Origin: SIG299 sp051880375
GTDB taxonomy: Bacteria > Bacillota > Clostridia > Lachnospirales > Lachnospiraceae
Assembly (NCBI GenBank): GCA_051880375.1
Contig: JBJENV010000060.1
Coordinates: 1 to 64,000 of the forward strand
Direction: 5' to 3'
DNA length: 64,000 nucleotides
Shown one piece after another: positions 26,625 through 35,146 of the stretch. The notes under the pieces are model-generated. The model was not told the origin of the DNA. It was given only the letters and a program-made list of their open reading frames with translations, and made no database searches. The translations under genes were made by a program, and so were the position numbers. Position 1 is the stretch's first letter. Every line of letters starts with the position of its first letter.

Positions 26625-27566
26625 TTGAAGCATAGTGAACAGGAAACAAAAGAAAATTTCAGCTATTTTTTAGAAGAACTTTCGCACCGGATGGAGGAAA
26701 GTTATCCGGAAAGGCTGGAAACGGAGCAGACAAAGGTATTGAAAAACAATTCGGTTCTGCTGCACGGATTTTTAATCAGAGAGAAGGGAAGCAGAATTGC
26801 TCCGACCTTTTATCTGGACGATGAGTTTGAACAGTATCGGCGCGGCAGGAAAACAATCGAGGAAATTGCGGAATATGTTCTGCAATGCTATGAGGAAGAA
26901 AAAGAAAAAAAGCAGGAAGTTTTAAACCGTCTGGACTTTACATGGGAGAGTATGCGGCATGCTGTTACCTATCGCCTGGTAAACAGAGAAAAAAATGCAG
27001 AAATGTTAAAGACAGCGCCATATGAGGAGTTTTTGGACCTGGCGCTGATTTATCAGTATACCATAAAAATTTCGGAAGATATGCAGGGAACCGTGCAAAT
27101 ACTAAAAGAGCACATGGAGCATCTGCATATCTCAAATGAAGAGCTTAGGGCCGTTGCGGCGGAGAATACAAGAAGAATCCACCCTCCGGTAATCTATGCC
27201 ATGGAGGATGTGCTGTTCGGAACAAAGAAAGCATGGACAGGAGAAAAAATAGATACACAGGCAGAACACGGATTGTATGTGCTAACAAACGAGGCCGGAA
27301 TACATGGAGCCGCCTCCCTGATTTTTAAAGAACGGCTGCGGGAGTTTGCACGGGCAGCCGGAGGCGGCTTTTATATTCTTCCAAGCAGTATTCATGAAGT
27401 TATTTTTGTGCCGGATGTTCCGGGAATCTCACTTAGGTTTCTGGCAGCGTCGGTAAAAAGTATTAATGCAACCAGAGTGGCGGCAACAGAGGTGCTGTCT
27501 GATCAGGTCTATTACTTTGATCCGGAATCCGACTGCATCAGGCGTCTCGGCGCTGCAGAACCGTAA
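26625..27566 (+). CDS. DUF5688 family protein
   Basis: Protein of 313 residues, probably cytoplasmic: no signal peptide or membrane helix. It begins with TTG, supported by AAAGGA about 10 bp upstream and by the absence of a better start. The family is found mostly in Lachnospiraceae and relatives. The pattern SVLLHGFLIREKGSRIAPTFYLDDEF followed by a long helical region, then a C-terminal LYVLTNEAGIHGAASLIF and GGGFYILPSSIHEVIFVPD, is typical. No catalytic motif is recognised and the function is unknown. It is convergent with the next gene, with only 3 bp between the stop codons. Confidence 0.8.
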   Translation: MKHSEQETKENFSYFLEELSHRMEESYPERLETEQTKVLKNNSVLLHGFLIREKGSRIAPTFYLDDEFEQYRRGRKTIEEIAEYVLQCYEEEKEKKQEVLNRLDFTWESMRHAVTYRLVNREKNAEMLKTAPYEEFLDLALIYQYTIKISEDMQGTVQILKEHMEHLHISNEELRAVAAENTRRIHPPVIYAMEDVLFGTKKAWTGEKIDTQAEHGLYVLTNEAGIHGAASLIFKERLREFARAAGGGFYILPSSIHEVIFVPDVPGISLRFLAASVKSINATRVAATEVLSDQVYYFDPESDCIRRLGAAEP

Positions 27567-27569
27567 CAG

Positions 27570-28727
27570 CTATTCTGTGGTAGAGGACTCCGACTGACCG
27601 GTTGCATTATTGATTCGTTCAATAAACTCACGGAGGTTGGAGTCTGATATCATGGCTTCTGCAAGGCGGTCTACAACGCTCTCATACATTGCGATAAAGT
27701 CGTCCTGCTGCCGGGATTCCACACGGAACGCATCTGTATTTTCTGTTGTATTTCCAAAAAAGATTTTTGGAAAATTGTTTTCGTCAATTGCGATTAACAG
27801 TTCGTCCGCACCCGGTGCAAGAGTTGCGATGTTGACAATCTTGACATCGTGGGCAGCATAGACAATGTAGCGGAACTCGGTGATGTCATACGGACATTCT
27901 CTGATAATAAACTGAAAGTTATGATAGCCTTCAATATACTGCGTTTTTGTAGAAATATCCTCAATATTGATATACGAACTGTCGGTAACGATTTCTCTTA
28001 ACAGGGTTTCGTCACAGGCAAGCTTTGCGTTCATGTAGCGGCGAATCGTTTCCTTAATATACAAGTTGCGTACGGATTCTTCGGCACGCGAAAGAAACAA
28101 TGCTTCTTCTACATCCGCGTTTTGTACGGAAGGATAAACGGTGCAGGTGCCGGCTTCGGCATCAAAGGAAATGCAGTATTCCTCCAGCGTTGGGATAAAT
28201 ACATTACTTCCGGCGTATTTTATTTCATAGGTGACATAGACAATATAGTCTGCGTAGGATAAACCTTCCTTATAATAACAGGAGATATTTGCAATCTGGG
28301 AAATCTCCTCGGCATGTTCCCTTAAGTTTTCTTCTGTCGGCAAATCTCCCAAAGGAATCAGCGCAGCTAAATCAACATAGTTGCCCTCATGGTAGGCTTT
28401 TAAATATTCAGCGATACGAAGTGTAATGAGAGAGCCTGTTTCATCCGTTGCCGGCTGAATCGGAATTTCTGCATTCAGCTGCCCAAGGGACGGAGTAGGA
28501 GTAGGCGAAGGAGTCGGGGTTGGTGTAGAAGTCGGGGTTGGCGTTAAGGTGACTTCAGGAATCTTTGTAGGAAGTCCCGTAACCGTTGGTGCGGCGGAAG
28601 GACCAAAGACGGTACCGCCTTCCGTCTGAATGTCGGATGACTCCTTCCCAAAGGAAAGCAGGGCAAGACCAAGTATCATCACGGTAAAGGATGTACCGAG
28701 AATGGATTTCATATATTTATATTTCAT
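27570..28727 (-). CDS. Membrane-anchored or secreted protein with Thr-Pro linker
   Basis: Protein of 385 residues. A hydrophobic N-terminal segment (SFTVMILGLALLSFG) serves as signal or anchor. Residues ~54-80 form a Thr/Pro/Ser repeat linker (TPTPTSTPTPTPSPTPTP), the kind that tethers an extracellular domain across the cell wall. The rest (~95-370) is acidic and mixed alpha/beta, with no recognised catalytic motif, and ends in a Ser/Thr-rich tail. No lipobox is obvious. Two ATG starts (residues 1 and 6) are possible. It resembles uncharacterised surface proteins of Lachnospiraceae, but no function can be assigned. Confidence 0.75.
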   Translation of the reverse strand: MKYKYMKSILGTSFTVMILGLALLSFGKESSDIQTEGGTVFGPSAAPTVTGLPTKIPEVTLTPTPTSTPTPTPSPTPTPSLGQLNAEIPIQPATDETGSLITLRIAEYLKAYHEGNYVDLAALIPLGDLPTEENLREHAEEISQIANISCYYKEGLSYADYIVYVTYEIKYAGSNVFIPTLEEYCISFDAEAGTCTVYPSVQNADVEEALFLSRAEESVRNLYIKETIRRYMNAKLACDETLLREIVTDSSYINIEDISTKTQYIEGYHNFQFIIRECPYDITEFRYIVYAAHDVKIVNIATLAPGADELLIAIDENNFPKIFFGNTTENTDAFRVESRQQDDFIAMYESVVDRLAEAMISDSNLREFIERINNATGQSESSTTE

Positions 28728-28802
28728 AAAATAATCTCCGTTTCATAATCACAGGGGGTAAGCAAAAATCAACATAGGAACATATGCCTTACGGCAAAAA
28801 GT

Positions 28803-28857
28803 CCTGTATGGTAAATGAATTCCTTCAGCGGCTGCCAAAGGAATTCATTTTTACAGG
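28803..28857. repeat. Large imperfect hairpin between tRNA-Arg and the surface-protein gene
   Basis: A perfect 13-bp inner stem (28813-28825 with 28838-28850, loop 28826-28837) and an outer CCTGTA (28803-28808)/TACAGG (28852-28857) make a ~55-nt cruciform. It could end transcription of the minus-strand tRNA gene or read-through from the plus strand. T runs are short on both sides, so this is not certain. Confidence 0.5.
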
Positions 28858-28861
28858 TAAG

Positions 28862-28934
28862 TGTTACTGACTGGACTTGAACCAGCGACCACCTGCTTCG
28901 GAGGCAGGCACTCTATCCCCTGAGTTACAGTAAC
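28862..28934 (-). tRNA. tRNA-Arg, anticodon CCG
   Basis: The minus strand folds as a cloverleaf. The 7-bp acceptor stem is GTTACTG/CAGTAAC, followed by an ACTC/GAGT D stem and a CCTGC/GCAGG anticodon stem. The seven-base loop CTCCGAA gives anticodon CCG (reads CGG). The T arm is CTGG-TTCAAGT-CCAG. Discriminator is A; the CCA end is not encoded. Confidence 0.93.
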
Positions 28935-28983
28935 ATGCTTATCTATTATAACCTATTTGAAAGAGAATTTCAAGAACTGCTTC

Positions 28984-29012
28984 TTTACAAATTCGTAAAA
29001 AATTATTATGAT
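28984..29012 (+). promoter_or_regulatory. Promoter for the RluF-like/ligA operon
   Basis: TTTACA at 28984-28989, 17-bp spacer, TATGAT at 29007-29012, about 30 bp before the chosen start codon. Confidence 0.75.
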
Positions 29013-29042
29013 AGAAAAGAGTATGTAGAAACGGAGCGGCAT

Positions 29043-29942
29043 ATGGCAGAAAAAAGAAAAAAGTTCGAAGTTCCGGAGCAGAAAGAAACCGGAGTGCGCA
29101 TTAATAAATATTTAAGTGATGCAGGAATCTGTTCGAGAAGAGAAGCAGATACTTATATTGCAGAGGGTAAGGTAACCATTGACGGCAGGGTGGCGGAAAC
29201 CGGCAGCCGGGTGTTTCCGGGACAGTCGGTAACCTTCCTTGGAAAGCAGGTCAAAAAGCAGGAGGAACAGGTACTGATTGCGTTTTACAAACCGGTCGGC
29301 ATTGTTTGCACAACGGATACCAGAGAGCCGGATAACGTCATTGATTTTTTAAATTACGGCAAACGGATTTATCCAATCGGAAGGTTAGATAAAGATTCGG
29401 AAGGACTGCTTCTTTTAACCAATGACGGAGATATCGTCAATAAGATTCTTCGCGCAGGGAATCACCATGAAAAGGAGTATCAGGTAACGGTCAACAAGCC
29501 GGTAACGCCGGAATTTTTGAAGGGCATGGCGGGCGGTGTGCCGATTCTTGACACGGTAACAAAGCCGTGTCGCATCGAACCGACCGGCAAATGCAGCTTT
29601 ACCATTATCCTGACGCAGGGCTTAAACCGCCAGATCAGACGGATGTGCGAATACTTCGGTTACCGTGTCGTAGCCTTGAAACGCGTGCGTATTATGCACA
29701 TCAGGCTTGGAAGACTAAAGCCGGGTACTTACCGGAATCTGACGACGGCAGAGTTAAATGAACTGCGTGAGGTACTAAAAAAATCCTCTGCGCTTCCGGC
29801 AGCAGAGTGCAGAAAAGCAGAACGGCAGGCGGCCTTACAGAACAGGCAGACAGAGAGCAGAACAGGAGCAGACTATGGCAGAAATAAGAACAGAGCAGCA
29901 AAAGAGAGAGAGAATTACCGAGCTGGTAGAACTGTTAAATAA
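29043..29942 (+). CDS. Pseudouridine synthase, RluF/RsuA family
   Basis: RNA pseudouridylate synthase of 299 residues. An N-terminal S4 RNA-binding domain (GVRINKYLSDAGICSRREAD) precedes the catalytic domain with the RLDKDSEGLLLLTNDG motif (catalytic Asp116). The KEYQVTVNK and QGLNRQIRRMCEYFGY blocks match the RsuA/RluB/E/F group; RluF (23S rRNA U2604) is the nearest call. The C-terminus extends ~40 residues as a basic Arg/Gln-rich tail. Its last 68 bp overlap the start of ligA, so the two are translationally linked. An in-frame start 108 bp upstream is rejected because it overlaps the promoter. Confidence 0.9.
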   Translation: MAEKRKKFEVPEQKETGVRINKYLSDAGICSRREADTYIAEGKVTIDGRVAETGSRVFPGQSVTFLGKQVKKQEEQVLIAFYKPVGIVCTTDTREPDNVIDFLNYGKRIYPIGRLDKDSEGLLLLTNDGDIVNKILRAGNHHEKEYQVTVNKPVTPEFLKGMAGGVPILDTVTKPCRIEPTGKCSFTIILTQGLNRQIRRMCEYFGYRVVALKRVRIMHIRLGRLKPGTYRNLTTAELNELREVLKKSSALPAAECRKAERQAALQNRQTESRTGADYGRNKNRAAKERENYRAGRTVK

Positions 29943-31857
29943 AGCAGGCTATGCATACGAACAGGAAAACCGTGAAATCATGAGCAACTTTGAATACGAT
30001 GCGTTGTATGATGAGCTGCTTTCCTTAGAGCAGGAAACCGGTTATGTCATGGCGCAGAGCCCGACAATACGGGCAGGATATGAAGTACTCAGTGAGCTTC
30101 CGAAGGAACGCCATGTGGCGCCGATGCTGTCGCTCGATAAGACGAAGGAACCGGAGGCACTGAAAGCCTTTCTTGGAGATAGAGAAGGACTGCTTTCCTG
30201 GAAGATGGACGGTTTGACGAATGTTTTAACCTACCGTGGAGGAGAACTCGTAAAGGCGGTTACCAGAGGAAACGGTGAAATCGGAGAAATCATCACAAAC
30301 AATGCAAAGGTCTATAAAAATCTTCCGGTGCGTATTCCGTATCAGGGAGAACTGGTATTGCGCGGAGAAGCAGTTATCACGTATTCGGAGTTTGAACGGA
30401 TTAATGCGGAAATCGAGGACGTGTCGGCAAAGTACAAGAACCCGCGTAATCTGTGCAGTGGCAGTGTCCGCCAGTTGAATAACAAAATTACCGCCGAGCG
30501 TAACGTTTTGTTTTATGTATTTGCACTGATCACCGGAGGGGAAGAGTTCAACTTTGCGACAAGAAGCGAGCAGATGAACTGGCTGGAGAGTCTTGGCTTT
30601 ACCTGTGTGGAACGACGTCTGGTTACTGCAAAAGGAATGGACGACGCCATTCATTATTTCTCGGGACAGGTGGCAAACAATGATTTCCCGTCGGATGGTC
30701 TGGTACTGTCGTTTGATGATTTGGAGTATTCGAGAAGCCTTGGAAGAACAGCCAAGTTTCCAAGGGATTCGATTGCTTTTAAATGGAAGGATGAGGTTGC
30801 AAAAACTCATTTAAAGGAAATTGAATGGAGCGCATCACGTACCGGACTGATCAACCCGGTAGCGGTGTTTGAACCGGTGGAACTGGAAGGAACGACCGTA
30901 TCCAGAGCAAGCATTCACAACGTGAGCATCATGGAAGGCTTAAAGCTTGGTATCGGCGATGAAATCGAAGTTTATAAAGCAAATATGATTATTCCGCAGA
31001 TTGCAAGAAACTTGACGCAGAGCGGTACGGCAAAACCGCCGGAGCACTGTCCGGTCTGCGGCGGAAGGACTCTGATTTCCACCGAGGGAGAGGTGAAGGT
31101 GCTGTACTGCACAAATCCGGACTGCCTTGCAAAAAAAGTCAAGGCATTCTCTCTGTTCGTCAGCAGGGATGCCATGAATATGGAGGGACTTTCGGAAGCA
31201 ACAATGGAAAAATGGATTAACGAAGGCTTCCTGCATGAGCCTGCCGATTTGTTCCGCTTAGAAAAGCACCGTGACGCCATTGTGGAGCTGGAGGGGTTTG
31301 GCGAAAAGTCCTATGAGAACCTTTCTGCGTCGATTGAAAAAGCAAGAAAAACAACGGCAGCAAGGCTGCTCTACAGCCTCGGCATTCCGAATATCGGCGT
31401 TGCAACGGCAAAGCTGATTTGCAGGGAATTTGGTCAGGACATGGAAAGAATCCGCCATGCATCGGCAGAGGAGCTGACTAAAGTAAACGGCATCGGTGAT
31501 GTGATGGCGCAGGCATATGTGGATTACTTTGCAAAGCCTGAGAATCAGGCTCAGCTTTCCGAGATTTTGAAAGAGGTTACGGTTGAAAAAGAGGAATCCA
31601 ACGAGCCTGCAGTTTTTGAAGGAATGACGTTTGTGGTGACCGGAAGCGTGGAGCAGTTTAAAAACCGGAACGAATTAAAGGCATATATCGAGGAACGCGG
31701 CGGAAAGGTTGCAGGGAGCGTCAGCAAAAACACAAATTACCTGATTAACAACGATACGACGTCCGGTTCGTCCAAGAACAAAGCCGCAAGAGAGCTTGGT
31801 ATCCCGATTTTATCGGAAAGCGAGTTCCTGCGTCTTGCAAACGGCGATATGCAATAA
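29875..31857 (+). CDS. ligA: NAD+-dependent DNA ligase
   Basis: DNA ligase of 660 residues with the full domain order. The N-terminal Ia segment (RERITELVELLNKAGYAYEQ) is followed by adenylation with the KMDG motif (Lys110), an OB-fold, a four-Cys zinc finger (CPVCGG with YCTNPDC), helix-hairpin-helix repeats and a C-terminal BRCT domain (FEGMTFVVTGSVEQFKNRNE). It joins Okazaki fragments using NAD+. The length is normal. The ATG at 29875 has AACAGGAGCAG upstream and lies inside the 3' end of the pseudouridine-synthase gene. Confidence 0.96.
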   Translation: MAEIRTEQQKRERITELVELLNKAGYAYEQENREIMSNFEYDALYDELLSLEQETGYVMAQSPTIRAGYEVLSELPKERHVAPMLSLDKTKEPEALKAFLGDREGLLSWKMDGLTNVLTYRGGELVKAVTRGNGEIGEIITNNAKVYKNLPVRIPYQGELVLRGEAVITYSEFERINAEIEDVSAKYKNPRNLCSGSVRQLNNKITAERNVLFYVFALITGGEEFNFATRSEQMNWLESLGFTCVERRLVTAKGMDDAIHYFSGQVANNDFPSDGLVLSFDDLEYSRSLGRTAKFPRDSIAFKWKDEVAKTHLKEIEWSASRTGLINPVAVFEPVELEGTTVSRASIHNVSIMEGLKLGIGDEIEVYKANMIIPQIARNLTQSGTAKPPEHCPVCGGRTLISTEGEVKVLYCTNPDCLAKKVKAFSLFVSRDAMNMEGLSEATMEKWINEGFLHEPADLFRLEKHRDAIVELEGFGEKSYENLSASIEKARKTTAARLLYSLGIPNIGVATAKLICREFGQDMERIRHASAEELTKVNGIGDVMAQAYVDYFAKPENQAQLSEILKEVTVEKEESNEPAVFEGMTFVVTGSVEQFKNRNELKAYIEERGGKVAGSVSKNTNYLINNDTTSGSSKNKAARELGIPILSESEFLRLANGDMQ

Positions 31858-31863
31858 ATGTAG

Positions 31864-31914
31864 AGATGTAACAAACGGTGAGACGTAACAAACGGTGAGA
31901 CGTAATAAACGGTG
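31864..31914. repeat. Three tandem 17-bp repeats upstream of metA
   Basis: Three contiguous 17-bp units at 31864-31880, 31881-31897 and 31898-31914, each of the form AGAYGTAAYAAACGGTG with one or two changes. They fill the short gap between ligA and metA. Confidence 0.85.
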
Positions 31915-31936
31915 CAGAAAGGAAAGGTAGTTTTTT

Positions 31937-32851
31937 ATGCCGATTAAAGTACAGAGCAATCTTCCGGCAAAAAAGATTCTGGAAGATGAAAATATATTTA
32001 TGATGGACGAAAAAAGAGCGTTGTCGCAGGATATCCGTCCGCTTAAGATTGCAATATTAAATCTGATGCCGCTTAAGGAGGATACGGAGGTACAGCTGCT
32101 TCGCAGCTTATCGAACACACCGCTGCAGCTTGACGTAACTTTTCTTACGACAAGTACGTATGTCGGAAAGAATACGGCAACGAGCCATTTGGATACCTTC
32201 TATCTGACCTATGAGGAGGTAAAGCATCAGAAGTTTGACGGTCTGATTATTACGGGCGCGCCGGTAGAGCAGATGGAATTTGAAGAGGTGGTCTACTGGG
32301 AAGAACTGACACAGATTATGGAATGGTCCAAGACAAACGTGACCTCGACCCTGCATATCTGCTGGGGAGCGCAGGCAGGGCTTTACTATCATTATCACAT
32401 CCGGAAGCTGCCGCTGAAGCAGAAGCTGTCCGGCGTTTACTGCCATGAAGTGCACAACAGAAAAGAGCCGCTGGTACGCGGTTTTGATGATATTTTTTAT
32501 GCACCGCATTCCCGCTATACCGAAATGTCCAGAGAGGACATTGAGGCAAGCGGGGAATTTACGATTCTTGCGGATTCCAAGGAGGCGGGGATTTTTATCC
32601 TGCTTGCCAAAGAAGGAAAGCAGATTTTCGTGCTCGGACATCCGGAATACGACCGAATCACGTTAGACAAGGAATACAAACGGGATGTGGCAAAGGGCAT
32701 CGAACCGGACCTTCCGGTACATTACTATCCGGGCGACGATGCCACACAACGGCCGTGCCTGACATGGAGGGCACATGCCAACACGCTTTACACCAACTGG
32801 GTGAATTATTACGTATACCAGGTAACGCCGTACGATTTGGAGGAAATATAG
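31937..32851 (+). CDS. metA: MetA-family homoserine O-acyltransferase (acetyl-CoA predicted)
   Basis: Enzyme of 304 residues that activates homoserine for methionine synthesis. The catalytic Cys142 (HICWGAQA), His235 and Glu237 (LGHPEYD) are all in place. Residue 111 is Glu (GAPVEQMEFEEV). In this family Glu111 is associated with acetyl-CoA and Gly111 with succinyl-CoA, so homoserine O-acetyltransferase is predicted even though databases usually label such proteins succinyltransferase. Start at 31937 has AGAAAGGAAAGG upstream. It follows ligA after 79 bp that hold the 17-bp repeats. Confidence 0.93.
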   Translation: MPIKVQSNLPAKKILEDENIFMMDEKRALSQDIRPLKIAILNLMPLKEDTEVQLLRSLSNTPLQLDVTFLTTSTYVGKNTATSHLDTFYLTYEEVKHQKFDGLIITGAPVEQMEFEEVVYWEELTQIMEWSKTNVTSTLHICWGAQAGLYYHYHIRKLPLKQKLSGVYCHEVHNRKEPLVRGFDDIFYAPHSRYTEMSREDIEASGEFTILADSKEAGIFILLAKEGKQIFVLGHPEYDRITLDKEYKRDVAKGIEPDLPVHYYPGDDATQRPCLTWRAHANTLYTNWVNYYVYQVTPYDLEEI

Positions 32852-32859
32852 GAAACAGT

Positions 32860-34482
32860 CTACCGTTTCAGTTCCTTCAGTTCCGAAAGAGTAACCGTGC
32901 CGCTTACAAGGCATGCAATCAACGCGCAGAGACCATAGGCTCCGCCGTATAGGAGCAGAGCAAGATACGGGGATGAAAGGTCTGCTTTCCCGTACTGATA
33001 GAGAGGTGCGACAATGACTCCAAGAAATGTGAGAGCAAACCCACCCTTTAGCAGATAGTGGTCCGGCAGGCATGCAGGACCGACAAGGCGGTAAAGCAGG
33101 ACACCGTCCATCAGGGTAATCGCTATCTGCGAAAGCAGAATTGCGAGAAAGTATGCCTGCATTCCAAGATGGGGAACGCCAAAAAAGATGACGGAAATCT
33201 TAATGCACATGGCAATGACGGAGTTTAAAAAGGTCTGATAGGGCTTTCCGAGTCCGTTTAGAATACTGTTAAATGTGGAGGAAACGTATAAAAAAGGACA
33301 GAGCCAGGCAAGGATTCTTAAATAGCTTCCGGCAAGAGGCTCACCAAATACGGTTACGCCAAGGTCGTAACCAAATAAAATAAATAATGCGGTACTTAAC
33401 ATACCGAGAAGAATGCTGAATTTCTGCGCTAAGAATACCGTGGAGTTCAGCTTTTTTGTTTCTCCCCGGATACTTGCTTGGGAAACGGCAGGAAGCAGAA
33501 GAACGGAAAGCGCACCGGTAATGGCAGTCGGGAAGAAGATAAACGGCATCGACATCCCGTTGATGATTCCGTAATGGCTGAGCGCTTCTGCGTTTGTCAT
33601 CCCGTACTTGCGAAGCATAAACGGAACAAGCGTTGCCTCAAAGCTGTGGAGCAGGCTGACCACAAGGCGGTTAAACGACAGAGGAAAGGCAAGAGCGCTG
33701 ATTTCACGAAGCAGAGGGCTGCGTTTTTTTGAAAGGGCTGCGGACAAGCTTGTGTGCGTGTCGACTGCCTGCTCCGAACTTTGTGTAAGGGTATGAGAGG
33801 TACGGAGGGCGTGCATATCCCGTCTCCGTTCCAGTGCAAACGAGCAGAGGTTGAAAACGGCGGAGGCTGCTTCACCGAAAATCAGACCGAGTACCGCGGT
33901 TTCGCAGGCAATTTTGCCGTTTCCAAGAGTTCCGGCAAGGAAGTAGACGCTTGCAATGCGGACAATCTGTTCTAACATTTGTGTCAGGGCAGGCGTTGTC
34001 GATTTCTTAGTTCCATAGTAATAGCCGTTGATGCAGGCGGTAATACTACAAAACGGAAAGATAAAGCTGAGTACACGCAGAGACTGTTCGGCACGAGGCT
34101 CAAACAAAAAACGTGCGGCAATCAGAGGAGAAGCTTCATATAAAAGCAGGGAAAGCAGCAGAGCCAGAGAAAGCGACAGCAGCAGACCACGGGAGAAGAC
34201 AAGCCTTGCCGCTTCACGTTCTGCTTCCGGGCGGGTACGCAGAATGCCCTTCGGAAGAAAACGTTCCGCTTCTGCAGTAAGCTTTGAAATGGCGGTCTGG
34301 ATGCCGGAGGCATAAATGGTAAAGCAGACGCTGTAAACCGGAAAGACAAGCTGATAGATACCGATGAGCTCGGCACCCATCTGTCCGGACAGCCAGATAC
34401 GGTAAAAAAAGCCGAGGATTCTGGTTAGAAAGCCTGCGGCGGTCAGTATGATGGTACCTTTAATCAGAGTGTGTTTCGACAT
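32860..34482 (-). CDS. SpoVB-like polysaccharide/lipid flippase (MOP superfamily)
   Basis: Membrane protein of 540 residues with ~14 predicted helices. The N-terminal KGTIILTAAGFLTRILGFFYRIWLS matches the SpoVB/YtgP-type oligosaccharide flippases, as does GADLIGIYQLVFPVYSVCF-like sequence (here GAELIGIYQL). Members move lipid-linked peptidoglycan or polysaccharide precursors. A long soluble Arg/Ser-rich loop (~residues 235-265) is notable. The start at 34482 is used because AGAAAGG precedes it; a longer frame reaching 34698 would run back across the iscR promoter and into iscR. It ends 8 bp from metA, convergent. Confidence 0.85.
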   Translation of the reverse strand: MSKHTLIKGTIILTAAGFLTRILGFFYRIWLSGQMGAELIGIYQLVFPVYSVCFTIYASGIQTAISKLTAEAERFLPKGILRTRPEAEREAARLVFSRGLLLSLSLALLLSLLLYEASPLIAARFLFEPRAEQSLRVLSFIFPFCSITACINGYYYGTKKSTTPALTQMLEQIVRIASVYFLAGTLGNGKIACETAVLGLIFGEAASAVFNLCSFALERRRDMHALRTSHTLTQSSEQAVDTHTSLSAALSKKRSPLLREISALAFPLSFNRLVVSLLHSFEATLVPFMLRKYGMTNAEALSHYGIINGMSMPFIFFPTAITGALSVLLLPAVSQASIRGETKKLNSTVFLAQKFSILLGMLSTALFILFGYDLGVTVFGEPLAGSYLRILAWLCPFLYVSSTFNSILNGLGKPYQTFLNSVIAMCIKISVIFFGVPHLGMQAYFLAILLSQIAITLMDGVLLYRLVGPACLPDHYLLKGGFALTFLGVIVAPLYQYGKADLSSPYLALLLYGGAYGLCALIACLVSGTVTLSELKELKR

Positions 34483-34550
34483 AACCCATGTGCCTTTCTG
34501 CCGCCTTTTGCGGAGGTATTCTGCATTCCAAATATATTCGCGCCGGGGTG

Positions 34551-34579
34551 TTGACAGTACAGAAATTTCATAGTAAAAT
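34551..34579 (+). promoter_or_regulatory. Promoter of the iscR-nifS-nifU-mnmA operon
   Basis: TTGACA at 34551-34556, 17-bp spacer, TAAAAT at 34574-34579. Confidence 0.85.
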
Positions 34580-34584
34580 AAACA

Positions 34585-34640
34585 CCGAGTAAAATACTCG
34601 GAAATAAAACAGTAGGAAATAAAATACTGGGAATTAAAAC
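34585..34640 (+). promoter_or_regulatory. Candidate Rrf2/IscR operator: palindromes and A-rich repeats
   Basis: Two palindromes follow the -10 box. CCGAGTA-AAA-TACTCGG lies at 34585-34601, and CAGTA (34610-34614) faces TACTG (34625-34629). GGAAATAAAA-like units recur about every 15 bp at 34600, 34615 and 34630. The position at and just after the transcription start fits autorepression by the Rrf2 regulator encoded next. Confidence 0.55.
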
Positions 34641-34660
34641 GCCGTAAGAAACGGCGGTTT
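34641..34660 (+). promoter_or_regulatory. Small leader hairpin before iscR
   Basis: GCCGT (34641-34645) pairs with ACGGC (34651-34655), followed by GGTTTTCC. It resembles a weak attenuator but may only be a leader structure. Confidence 0.35.
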
Positions 34661-34685
34661 TCCCTGAGAGTAAGGAGGGAAAGCT

Positions 34686-35144
34686 GTGAAGCTGTCAACC
34701 AAAGGAAGATACGGACTGCGCGCAGTCATCGACCTTGCGGTGTATGCCGAATCGGAACCGGTGTCGTTAGCAGCGGTAGCGGAGCGTCAGAGCATCTCCA
34801 TCAGTTATCTGGAGCAGCTGATTGCAAAGTTAAAGAAGGCAGGTATCGTTCAAAGCACCAGAGGTGCGCAGGGCGGTTATACGTTAGCTAAGCTGCCGGA
34901 AGAGATTTCGGTCGGAGATATTCTGCGTGCGCTGGAGGGAGATTTAAGCCCGGTAGATTGTGTCGAAGTAGGAGGAGAAACCGAATGTGCTTCGGCAGAT
35001 TTTTGTGTCACCAAATACGTTTGGAAGCGTATATCTGATAGTATCAATCATGCAGTAGACTCTATCCTTTTGTCGGAATTGGTCGAAGAAAGCAAAAAGG
35101 TGAAAAATGTAGCGGCATGTGATGCAGAAAAGAGAGGAAAATAG
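34686..35144 (+). CDS. iscR: Rrf2 family regulator, IscR-like
   Basis: Regulator of 152 residues starting at GTG, with a strong TAAGGAGGG ribosome binding site. The winged-helix domain MKLSTKGRYGLRAVIDLA and LEQLIAKLKKAGIVQSTRG matches Rrf2. Cys92, Cys101 and Cys107 form an IscR-like Fe-S-binding trio; the first spacing (8 residues) is longer than the five seen in E. coli IscR. Fe-S-dependent control of the downstream cluster-assembly genes is expected. CymR-type cysteine regulators are related, but the Cys trio and gene context favour IscR. Confidence 0.88.
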   Translation: MKLSTKGRYGLRAVIDLAVYAESEPVSLAAVAERQSISISYLEQLIAKLKKAGIVQSTRGAQGGYTLAKLPEEISVGDILRALEGDLSPVDCVEVGGETECASADFCVTKYVWKRISDSINHAVDSILLSELVEESKKVKNVAACDAEKRGK

Positions 35145-35146
35145 TC

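Noticed and set aside
31864..31914. Tandem repeats as a CRISPR array
   Set aside because: The units are contiguous with no spacers and only 17 bp long; no cas genes.
34483..34698. N-terminal extension of the minus-strand flippase
   Set aside because: It runs back across the iscR promoter and start; residues before MSKHTLIKG do not resemble the family.
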